This document shows, piece by piece, positions 51,755 through 59,234 of a stretch of DNA of 64,000 nt (position 1 is its first letter; each line of letters begins with the position of its first letter). The stretch is taken from NCBI RefSeq assembly GCF_002968335.2, contig NZ_CP134398.1:3472001-3536000 (forward strand), given 5' to 3'. Under the pieces are notes generated by a model. It saw only the letters and a list, made by a program, of their open reading frames with translations, was not told the origin of the DNA and made no database searches. Both the position numbers and the translations under genes were made by a program. This stretch comes from Mycobacterium sp. ITM-2016-00316. Its GTDB lineage: Bacteria > Actinomycetota > Actinomycetes > Mycobacteriales > Mycobacteriaceae.

Positions 51755-52525
51755 GTGACTGGGAACGCCGGCCCCTTGAACGAACTCGCGGCCGAGCTGT
51801 CTCGCATCGACCCCACTTTCAGTTACTTCGCACTGACGTTGACAGCGACGCCGACCGGCGAGCTTCGGATGACGACGCAGACAGAGTTCGCCGGACCGGG
51901 CTCAAAGCCCATGTGGGAGATGCGGCGCGCATCCGAAGTTGATGCTCGAAACATGCTCGGCTTGTGGCACGACATGGGCGAAAGCGCCGTGGTCGTTAAT
52001 TCGGAAGCGTCGTTGGCGGTGTTCTTGCGCATCGGCGGTAACGCAATCATCGAGAAATCTATCTTCAGCAACTGGTTCGGCCGGCTGATGGAGCCTGAGG
52101 AGTGCGTTCCGAGCCGAGTCGGAGAAGGCGTGCGTAGCCGAGAGTCTGTCGAGGGCCACGCGATGGTGAAGCATGCGCCAACAAAAAAGCTGCGGATGGA
52201 TGTTTTACGGCGCGACAACTTCCGCTGCCGAGCGTGCGGCCGAAGCCCAGATAACTACGTCGATATCGAACTTCACGTTCACCATGTACTCCCATGGGGC
52301 CAAGGCGGCATGACCGAGCGGAGTAATTTACTGACGCTGTGCAGTACGTGCCACACAGGGCTGGATCCGCACTTCGAGATCCGCCTTCTTGAAAAGGTCC
52401 CCGACGGCATCATCCATCCATCGGTATTCGAGGGCATAGGCGACGATTTTCGTGCGGGGGTTCAGCACTATCGCGGATTAGTCGCCGACAATGCGGAAGG
52501 CCGGCGGTCCAAACGCGCTAACTAG
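51755..52525 (+). CDS. HNH endonuclease with novel N-terminal domain
   Basis: 256-aa protein. C-terminal HNH: LRRDNFRCRACGRSPDNYVDIELHVHHVLPWGQGGMTERSNLLTLCSTCHTG (in parts) with CxxC, HHxxP, N and CxxC. The N-terminal 130 residues are unassigned. A CATAAT box ends 6 bases before GTG 51755, so a leaderless start is favoured; longer in-frame starts to 51710 exist. Divergent from the restriction-like gene with a 200-base common promoter region. Confidence 0.75.
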   Translation: MTGNAGPLNELAAELSRIDPTFSYFALTLTATPTGELRMTTQTEFAGPGSKPMWEMRRASEVDARNMLGLWHDMGESAVVVNSEASLAVFLRIGGNAIIEKSIFSNWFGRLMEPEECVPSRVGEGVRSRESVEGHAMVKHAPTKKLRMDVLRRDNFRCRACGRSPDNYVDIELHVHHVLPWGQGGMTERSNLLTLCSTCHTGLDPHFEIRLLEKVPDGIIHPSVFEGIGDDFRAGVQHYRGLVADNAEGRRSKRAN

Positions 52526-52568
52526 TTGCCCCTATAGCGAACAGCCGTTCTCATAGGGTTGATAGTGA

Positions 52569-52705
52569 GCGTCTCACAATTGATCACATCTGAGACGCCT
52601 CGCGACGATCTCATCGGCGCGTAGATCGGGCAGGTCGCCATGTCTCGAAAGTTCGTCTCGAAATCGAGTGTTTCAATAGTAGCGATTAGAGCATTTATGA
52701 GACAC
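52569..52705. promoter_or_regulatory. Probable res site of the serine resolvase
   Basis: GCGTCTCA (52569-52576) is inverted at 52591-52598; TGTCTCGAAA at 52641 and a further CGTCTCGAAA nearby, with TGAGACAC at 52698-52705. Three clustered TCTC/GAGA-type subsites directly before the resolvase gene are typical of Tn3 resolvase binding regions. The stretch is AT-richer than its neighbours. Confidence 0.5.
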
Positions 52706-52709
52706 TTGG

Positions 52710-53309
52710 ATGGTGACAGCCCCCACCACGACTACCGGAACCCGCATCGGCTACACCCGTGTCTCGACCGTCGCCCAGACTCTCGATCAACAGAACGAGG
52801 CACTCCACGCCGCCGGAGTCTCGAAGGTTTTCTCGGACGTGATGTCCGGTGCTCGTGACGACCGGCCCGGCCTGGCTGATCTGATGGCCTATGTGCGCCA
52901 CGGCGACACGGTTGTCGTCTGGAAGCTCGACCGACTCGGGCGCAACATGCTGCACATCCTGCAGACCGTCCGTGAGCTGACCGCACGAGGCATCACCCTG
53001 GTCTCGGTCACCGACGGCATCGACTCCTCAACCCCGGCTGGCCGGATGATGATCGGCGTCCTCGGTTCCCTTGCCGAGTACGAGCGCGAACTGATCAAGG
53101 AGCGGACCGCACTTAAGCGCGCGGTGTCTCGGACCAACGGCACCAAGTTCGGACGGCCCCGCAAGGTTGACGACGCCGAGCACATCGCCACCGCCCGGCG
53201 GATGAAGGCCGACGGACACACCGCCAAGGACATCGCGAAGTACCTAGGGGTGAGCCGGGCGACGCTCTATCGATACTTGGGGTCAGTCGACTTGGTCGAT
53301 GTCGGGTAG
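52710..53309 (+). CDS. Tn3-type serine resolvase/invertase
   Basis: 199-aa site-specific recombinase. Catalytic domain: IGYTRVSTVAQTLDQQNEAL with the nucleophile serine near residue 19, DVMSGARDDRPGL, VVVWKLDRLGRNMLHIL, SLAEYERELIKERT; C-terminal HTH DGHTAKDIAKYLGVSRATLYRYL. The ATG at 52710 or GTG 52713 are both possible. Complete gene; no transposase accompanies it, so it may be a stand-alone resolution or inversion system. Confidence 0.92.
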   Translation: MVTAPTTTTGTRIGYTRVSTVAQTLDQQNEALHAAGVSKVFSDVMSGARDDRPGLADLMAYVRHGDTVVVWKLDRLGRNMLHILQTVRELTARGITLVSVTDGIDSSTPAGRMMIGVLGSLAEYERELIKERTALKRAVSRTNGTKFGRPRKVDDAEHIATARRMKADGHTAKDIAKYLGVSRATLYRYLGSVDLVDVG

Positions 53310-53533
53310 CTGGTAGACGTACTGGGTCGGCGTGAGGTGATCTTCGTGGGTGGCAGCAACGGCATTGGAGCACCGGCAAGTTCGTCGACTGCACCGACCC
53401 CACGTGCACCTGCATGCTGTGGCCGTCACGCCATCCGTAACCCTGCACCGTCAGGGTTCCGCCGTTTCTCCCGTGACAGAGACCGCCTCTAATGCGATCC
53501 TCGGTCGTACAGAGCAGACCGGGGGTCTACCAA

Positions 53534-54316
53534 ATGCCTGACGCCGTACCAAATACGGGTGCCTACCACTATCCGGGGATGGATCAGCAGACAGCCATTG
53601 AATGGTTCATGGCGACCAACGATGGCACCGCAATCGATAGCTGGCACTGGCTGATCGAGTTCTCCACGACGTCCTTCTATCTCAAGTCGATGAACCGGGC
53701 CTTACAGGCCATGAAGGTCAGCATCCACGGACCCGACGACCGGCACCCTGGCATGGATCATTTCCGGTTCGACGTCATCAGGACCGCCGATATGGAAGTC
53801 GACCAGCGTGCAGTCGAACGTTCACGCCGCGACGGTGGACGGTGGCTGTCCGACGCCAGCCTGTTGCCGCACCACTTCACTGGCCAGCCGATCAACGACC
53901 ACGTCAAGTTGATCACGCGGTTCAGCACCGGAGCGGATACCTTTCTGCCTGGAGCACCTGCAGCGGGCGGATCGGACTGGCCGAAGAAGAAGGCGACCAT
54001 GAAAGGGATTGCCCCCGTGCCCACCGAGGGCCGTGTCACGCAGGTCGACATCTACCTCAGCGACAACGGGCAGCCGTACTGGCCTGATGAGGCCACGGTG
54101 CGAGAGACTGAGTCCGGGATCGGGTACATCAAGAACTCACTCGGCTGGTGTCTCTCAGCGGTCGTCTTCAACCGGCCCGTCGACTACCTGCCTGAGCCTT
54201 GCGGCGATCTGCGCGGCGATGTGCCCGTCAATCGGTGCCACCGGGGATTGGTCGCGGCCATCGACGAAAACAATCTGTTGTGGTTGTGCGAGAAGCTGAC
54301 TCCCTGGGACGACTGA
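53534..54316 (+). CDS. Hypothetical protein next to the resolvase
   Basis: 260-aa soluble protein from ATG 53534 (longer start at 53492). Rich in aromatic and Asp residues; segments IEWFMATNDGTAIDSWHWLIEFSTTSFYL, GRVTQVDIYLSDNGQPYW. No family, motif or membrane segment recognised. No partner evident. Could be a defence or cargo protein. Confidence 0.6.
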   Translation: MPDAVPNTGAYHYPGMDQQTAIEWFMATNDGTAIDSWHWLIEFSTTSFYLKSMNRALQAMKVSIHGPDDRHPGMDHFRFDVIRTADMEVDQRAVERSRRDGGRWLSDASLLPHHFTGQPINDHVKLITRFSTGADTFLPGAPAAGGSDWPKKKATMKGIAPVPTEGRVTQVDIYLSDNGQPYWPDEATVRETESGIGYIKNSLGWCLSAVVFNRPVDYLPEPCGDLRGDVPVNRCHRGLVAAIDENNLLWLCEKLTPWDD

Positions 54317-54335
54317 TCTGTCACCTACGTGTTGT

Positions 54336-54770
54336 TTACGCCCCCTTCTCCGGCGGCGCGTCGAGGCCATGTGCGCGCCGGAGCTGCCAGGTCAATTCCT
54401 TGCACAGGTTGGCGATGTGTTCGTCTTCGGCCTCGGCCTGCGCTCGGGTCACGCGGGCTTTCGCCGCAGCTGAGTCGAAGGTCGCGTGATACTCATCGAT
54501 GTTGTCGCGGATGTGCTCCAGCGTTTTGTCCCGTACGACCACGAACATGCTGTTCTTGTCATCCTGCTCTATCTCAAAGTCTGCAAGCTCCAACAACTCG
54601 TATTGGTTTAGCGGGCGGCTCAGTCCGAGTTTCACCGGGTACAGATCTGGATTTCCATTGTTGAGAACGCGCCACGTCTTGCGCGACTCCTGGAGCAATC
54701 GCACCATGATGACGCGAATCGGCTCCTCCAGCCATGACGTATTTTGTTCGTTTTCCTGGGGTTGAGCCAT
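54336..54770 (-). CDS. Hypothetical helical protein
   Basis: 144-aa soluble protein from ATG 54770. Helical, with FEIEQDDKNSMFVVVRDKTLEHIRDNIDEYH and a charged C-terminal helix ending in RRAHGLDAPPEKGA. No family recognised. Converges on the hypothetical gene at 53534-54316. Confidence 0.6.
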   Translation of the reverse strand: MAQPQENEQNTSWLEEPIRVIMVRLLQESRKTWRVLNNGNPDLYPVKLGLSRPLNQYELLELADFEIEQDDKNSMFVVVRDKTLEHIRDNIDEYHATFDSAAAKARVTRAQAEAEDEHIANLCKELTWQLRRAHGLDAPPEKGA

Positions 54771-54832
54771 CGGGGTGTGGGGCCTTTCGGTTGAGTGACT
54801 GTCTCCACTTAGCACGGTAGGACATATGCACG

Positions 54833-55275
54833 ACGCTCCAGGCGTATCGCACGTCGACCGGCCAGGTGCCGCGCGACGATCCCGACGACCCGATGCGCAC
54901 CGCCTACCGCGAGATGACCGCCGTGTTCTCCGGTCTGGAGCGGCGGATGATCGCGAAGCGGTTGCGGGACGGCCGAAAGGCCAAGGCCGCGAAGGGCGGA
55001 TGGGCCGCCGGCCGAACCCCGTACGGATACCGCAGCGAGAAGAAGAACGAGCGAGGTCGCGACAACCCGAACGGGAAGTTGGTCGAAGTGCCGGCGGAGC
55101 AGGAGACGCTGGCCCGGATGCTGGAGTTGTCCCGGAAGGGAAGTGTTCGCGGCAGATCGCGGCGATCCTCACGGCCGAGAACCGACCGACGAAGCGAGGC
55201 GGTCGGTGGCAGTCGGCCACCGTCACGCGGATCCTCGCCAGACACTGCGACGCCGCTAAAGCAACGGCCGCATGA
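54833..55275 (+). pseudogene. Decayed serine recombinase
   Basis: C-terminal part of a serine recombinase: VPRDDPDDPMRTAYREMTAVFSGLERRMIAKRLRDG, KAAKGGWAAGRTPYGY. Near 55140 the frame shifts by 1 and continues as CSRQIAAILTAENRPTKRGGRWQSATVTRIL. The N-terminal catalytic serine region is missing. Remnant of another integration event. Confidence 0.75.
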
Positions 55276-55450
55276 CCCATGCCCAAGGCGATCAGTTGCT
55301 GAGGTCTACAACGGTTCGGGATCCAACCGAGCCGAGTGGTGACCCTTTAGGAGACCTTCCCCGAGCCGCACGAACCACAGCGCTCCGCGGCCGGCTAGCG
55401 CAGTCGGGTAGACGTACGCGGACCATCAATAGGTCAGATCCCTGATCGAG

Positions 55451-56413
55451 TTACCCGAGGAGCGGGCGACGATGATGCTGGATGTTGTCCAGCATATGTA
55501 CCGAGCGGGCCTGTTGACGTTCCAGTCCTCTGTAGTGCGAGCTCAGTTGGTTTGAGCTTTGGGTGACGGCGCCATTCAGTGATTGGGTAGAGACGTTCAG
55601 TGAATTTATTCCACTATCGATCCGGTTCAACTTGGAACCGACCTCGTCAATGGATGAATTCACCTTAGATATCGCGTTGGAAAGGACGACGGTCATCCGA
55701 CCGAGAGCGTCGGCGAGATTTTCGAATCCAGCGACCAATATTGCATTGGTCCGCATCTGCAGAAATATCTGTGCAAAGTGCGGATCCTTGTGTGCAGGCC
55801 GTATCACTTGGGCAATCCGGTGGGAGACACCTTCGCTGACCCGCAGTTTTGATGCCGCCGCCAGCGAAACCGCGAAGGGATCGACTTCACCTTTGTATTT
55901 GCCGGCCAGACTCGTGTACTCGATCGAGTACACGTTGATCCTGTCTACGAGTTCTATGAACGATGCAAGTTCTGTAGCCGCGTTCTCAATCGCGGTCCAG
56001 AACGGTATGTATGCCGACTCATCGAACTCCTCTATGGCTGAATCCAAGTACTGATGAGCGTTTTCTAGGTGGCCAGGTAATTTGTCGAACGCATCAACAG
56101 CAGCTTGATTAGTGGTTTGTAACCGTTGCGCGATTCTCGCTTGCTCTGATTTAAGTTGCGCCAATCGTTCTTTTTTCGCCTTCGCCGCCGCAATGCGCTC
56201 CGCCTCAGCCTTTTCCTTCTTGTCTTTCTGATAAGCAAAACCGACGTAGACTGCCGAAATGGCGATAAAGAATACGACTCCTGTGACGAAATCCCAGAAA
56301 CTCGCGTCGTGATCTCCGATGAATAGCCAGTTGATGCCGTAACCAGAGAAGCTTGCAATGATTACCAGGCAGAATAAGAAGAACTTCTCCAAAGCTTGGC
56401 CTTCCCCCGGCAC
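55451..56413 (-). CDS. Low-GC membrane protein with coiled coil
   Basis: 320-aa protein with two N-terminal hydrophobic helices (FFLFCLVIIASFSGYGINWLF and VTGVVFFIAISAVYVGFAY), then a basic/acidic coiled coil (KDKKEKAEAERIAAAKAKKERLAQLKSEQARIAQRL, in parts) and a helical soluble part with heptad-like repeats near the C-terminus (VSTQSLNGAVTQSSNQL). Codon use is markedly more AT than neighbours, indicating recent acquisition. Function unknown. Confidence 0.7.
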   Translation of the reverse strand: MPGEGQALEKFFLFCLVIIASFSGYGINWLFIGDHDASFWDFVTGVVFFIAISAVYVGFAYQKDKKEKAEAERIAAAKAKKERLAQLKSEQARIAQRLQTTNQAAVDAFDKLPGHLENAHQYLDSAIEEFDESAYIPFWTAIENAATELASFIELVDRINVYSIEYTSLAGKYKGEVDPFAVSLAAASKLRVSEGVSHRIAQVIRPAHKDPHFAQIFLQMRTNAILVAGFENLADALGRMTVVLSNAISKVNSSIDEVGSKLNRIDSGINSLNVSTQSLNGAVTQSSNQLSSHYRGLERQQARSVHMLDNIQHHRRPLLG

Positions 56414-56604
56414 TGCGAACAGTGTCAGGATCTTACTCGACGAGTGTCGACCGTGTCGTGTTGCGAATGTGTGCGGGTGTCAGTCCGCCACCCGCGGCAC
56501 GAGCGATCGCTGCCCACCGCCGAGGCGGTGAAGGCGCGGTCCCGCAGGAGGCAGCAGCAGTCAGAGTCAGACGGTCGACTCCGCCTTGCGGTTGAGCTGA
56601 GGGG

Positions 56605-57345
56605 TCAGTCCCACCAGAAGTTCCAGTAGGGCCACTGCGGCAGGCCGAGGCGGAACGCATCCGGTTGCATGCCCTGGTCGATGTTGTCTGGGCAGAAAGC
56701 GTAATGCTCGCGCAGAAGGGCTTCGACCCGATCCTCCGACGCAGGGCGGCGGCCCACCTGCACCGTCATCGTGTCGAACCCGATGCTCACCAGGATCGTG
56801 CCGAAACGGTCCTCCCACGACCGCAGCACTGCGGAGAAGTCAGCTCCCGACATACTGTAGTTCGTGCCGCCCCACCAACCCAACGCCGCGGGCACGTCCG
56901 CGGGACGGGCGACGGGCACCAGGAGCAGTCCGCCGGCCTCGACTTCGAGCTGATCGGGTCGCAAGTCCGGTCCGGGACTCGCGGGTGCCAACGCGTTGAC
57001 GGCCGGCACGGTGGGGTTCTCGAAACGTTCGCGGGTGAGCACAGCCTGCGCGTCGGGAATCCCGCCCTTGGGGCCGTCCATTTCACCGCTGCCCCAAGGC
57101 CGTTCGATGTTCCCGCTGTCGAGCCCTAACGCCTGCAATGGCCAGAGACCGGTCTGCGGGAACACCTCGGCGAGCGAACGGACCAGCTCGGTCAACCGGT
57201 CCTCAGAGAGCATCTCGCTGCTGATCCAGGCGACGGGCGAGCCGCGGCCCTCCTCGCCGGTCACGATGCGGCCCGGAGGCAGGACGACCCCTGCGAAGTC
57301 GCGAGTGTCGGCCTCGGGCAGCAGCCCTGGCGTGGCACGGAACAT
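56605..57345 (-). CDS. DUF4253 domain protein
   Basis: 246-aa soluble protein, ATG 57345 preceded by AAGGAG. DUF4253 signatures near the C-terminus: SWEDRFGTILVSIGFDTMTVQVGRRPAS, then EHYAFCPDNI and the terminal WPYWNFWWD. The family occurs in toxin-immunity neighbourhoods. Same strand as the toxin cassette, downstream of it, and possibly a further immunity or accessory gene. Confidence 0.8.
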   Translation of the reverse strand: MFRATPGLLPEADTRDFAGVVLPPGRIVTGEEGRGSPVAWISSEMLSEDRLTELVRSLAEVFPQTGLWPLQALGLDSGNIERPWGSGEMDGPKGGIPDAQAVLTRERFENPTVPAVNALAPASPGPDLRPDQLEVEAGGLLLVPVARPADVPAALGWWGGTNYSMSGADFSAVLRSWEDRFGTILVSIGFDTMTVQVGRRPASEDRVEALLREHYAFCPDNIDQGMQPDAFRLGLPQWPYWNFWWD

Positions 57346-57405
57346 TGTCGGGCTCCTTGGCAATTCAATAGGGATGGCATGTCGTCCGGCCGCAGATCCT
57401 CTTGG

Positions 57406-57723
57406 TCAGATCACTCCCGACACATGGAGGGTCGCGACGAGGTCGAGGATGTGCAGGATCCCGAGGAGCACCAGCACCGCACCGGCAGCGATGAGCCAGG
57501 TTCCGCCCGGCGACGGTATCGAGGGCCGATGTTCATCGGCTGCTGCCGACCCGTCCGAATGCAGCAGGCGACGGTCGTCTTCACGGTCCCAGCGGGCACG
57601 GGCCACACGGCGACGGACACCGACGACGAGCAGCGCCACACCCGCGGCGGTGAACAGTACTGCGCGGATCGCGGGGCCTACCCACTGCGCGCCGTCCCCT
57701 TGTGCGAGCACGTACACGACCAT
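57406..57723 (-). CDS. Small membrane protein in the toxin neighbourhood
   Basis: About 105 aa, with hydrophobic helices at both ends (AVLFTAAGVALLVVGV and WLIAAGAVLVLLGILHILDLV) separated by a charged loop (RRRVARARWDREDDRRLLHSDG). No family recognised. Several alternative starts lie within a few codons (57720-57726). Confidence 0.6.
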   Translation of the reverse strand: MVVYVLAQGDGAQWVGPAIRAVLFTAAGVALLVVGVRRRVARARWDREDDRRLLHSDGSAAADEHRPSIPSPGGTWLIAAGAVLVLLGILHILDLVATLHVSGVI

Positions 57724-57790
57724 CACCCGTCCCCCTATCCGTCAGTCCAGGTACACGTCTCGCCTCGTGACGGTGCCGAGGAGAACCGCG

Positions 57791-57928
57791 TCACCACTCG
57801 TCGTCATCGTCGTCGTCATCCCCTACCGGCGGGCGCGGCTTGCCGATCACAATCACCGCCCACACCACGCCAGCGATCAGCGCTGCGACGACCGCAAAGA
57901 AGACGAGATGTCCCGCCATATAGGCCAT
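57791..57928 (-). CDS. 45-aa single-pass membrane protein with poly-Asp tail
   Basis: ATG 57928 overlaps the stop of the upstream gene (TGATG). One helix GHLVFFAVVAALIAGVVWAVIVI, then PRPPVG and a run of seven aspartates. Translationally coupled to the toxin cassette. Role unknown. Confidence 0.6.
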   Translation of the reverse strand: MAYMAGHLVFFAVVAALIAGVVWAVIVIGKPRPPVGDDDDDDDEW

Positions 57929-58536
57929 CACCGAGGAGGAAGGAAGTCGGCGACCTGATTCCTCACAGCGGCGATCTCCTCGTCGATCCGTTCCCGGGGC
58001 CACTTCTCAGAGCCACCGAACGCCCACATGACCGACAGCTCCCGCAACTTCCCTATCACGTAGGAGAACTGCGGCAGCTTCAACGGCGCCACGTACGTAT
58101 CGGACCGAATCTGTTCCACGAGGACGCCATTGAGCCGATTCCTCATCGCGTCATGGATAACCGGCGGCCCCGGCGCGCTCTCGTTCTCTGGCAGTGACAG
58201 CCACAGCTCGACATCGGGGGCGCGCGGGTCACCGGCGAGGGAAAGCGCGCGGTACGCGGCGGCGATGGTGGCGCCCGCGGGCAGCCACTGGTTGTGGTTC
58301 CCGATGAACGGAATGTCCTTGGCCACGGCCGCCAGCTCGTACAGGACGTCGCTGCCCGCGACGAGGCTCAGGAGCATCGCCGGCTCGAAGAGCAGCTGCA
58401 TGCCGACGTCTCCGCCGACGGTGCCCTTCTTCATCGCCCGGTCGACGATCTGCTGTCCGCGCTTGCTGAGCAGAGGTGCGCATTGGTCGTACAGCGCTGA
58501 GAGGCGCGGTTTTATCGCACCGTTCAGCTCGACCAT
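57928..58536 (-). CDS. Hypothetical protein of the toxin cassette
   Basis: 202-aa soluble, helical protein. Segments: LSALYDQCAPLLSKRGQQIVDRAMKKG, DVELWLSLPENESAPGPPVIHDAMRNRLNGVLVEQIRS. No family recognised. Lies 26 bases after the Tdi1-like immunity gene, so probably co-transcribed. Confidence 0.6.
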   Translation of the reverse strand: MVELNGAIKPRLSALYDQCAPLLSKRGQQIVDRAMKKGTVGGDVGMQLLFEPAMLLSLVAGSDVLYELAAVAKDIPFIGNHNQWLPAGATIAAAYRALSLAGDPRAPDVELWLSLPENESAPGPPVIHDAMRNRLNGVLVEQIRSDTYVAPLKLPQFSYVIGKLRELSVMWAFGGSEKWPRERIDEEIAAVRNQVADFLPPR

Positions 58537-58562
58537 CTGGTCCGTTGAGAACTGTGTGATGT

Positions 58563-59186
58563 CTACTGCCCCTTGGCCGTTGCCAGGTGCGGCGGGGGTG
58601 AACCCGGCCCGTTCTTCTGTCCGTGTTCCCAGAGCTGCCGAACGAACGCCAAATACACCTCGGTGGAGTCGAGGGTGAGGTTGCCGATCTCGCGCTTGCC
58701 GCCGTAGAAGCCTGGCACGCTGGCGCCTGCGCAGGCGTCGAACTCCAGTTGGTCGATATCGGCGGCGTTCATCCAGCCCGAGAACAAGTCAGGCAGCAAG
58801 AAGTCCTGCGCAAGCGGCACACTCAGCGCACCCTCGAATGACTGAACGTCCACCCAGGGTGTGACCGATCCGTCGAACGGATCGAGAACCACCACGGTGT
58901 GCAACTCCCCGCTGGCGTCGGGCGCCCCCTCGACCGTGAGCCGAGTCGTCACCGCGAACTGTCGGGCCAGCCAGTCGAACGCGAACACCTCGGCGTCGAG
59001 CCCCCGCGTGCGGAACATCGCATCGACAGTCCCCTGTGCCGCTGGGGCGGAGGCCGCGTCGTGGAATCGCAGCAGTCCGCGATTCATGGAACGCCCGCAC
59101 ATCCCGCGGTCAGCGAACACGCCACCGACCAAGCCGGGCCGCCACTGAGCCCCTGACCGTGTCGGCGGATCGAATGAGAATTCCAT
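58563..59186 (-). CDS. Tdi1-like (DUF1851) immunity protein candidate
   Basis: 207-aa protein. Central part shows EVFAFDWLARQFAVTTRLTVEG, TVVVLDPFDGSVTPWVDVQSFEGAL, FSGWMNAADIDQ and SVPGFYGGKREIGNLTLDSTEVYLAFVRQLW, an order like the C-terminal domain of Tdi1-type type VI immunity proteins. It lies 48 bases downstream of the toxin gene, where an immunity gene is expected. Assignment is moderate. Confidence 0.6.
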   Translation of the reverse strand: MEFSFDPPTRSGAQWRPGLVGGVFADRGMCGRSMNRGLLRFHDAASAPAAQGTVDAMFRTRGLDAEVFAFDWLARQFAVTTRLTVEGAPDASGELHTVVVLDPFDGSVTPWVDVQSFEGALSVPLAQDFLLPDLFSGWMNAADIDQLEFDACAGASVPGFYGGKREIGNLTLDSTEVYLAFVRQLWEHGQKNGPGSPPPHLATAKGQ

Positions 59187-59234
59187 TCCTGCGTTCCTGT
59201 TGTCGTTGCGGATAACGTCACTTCACAGCCTATG

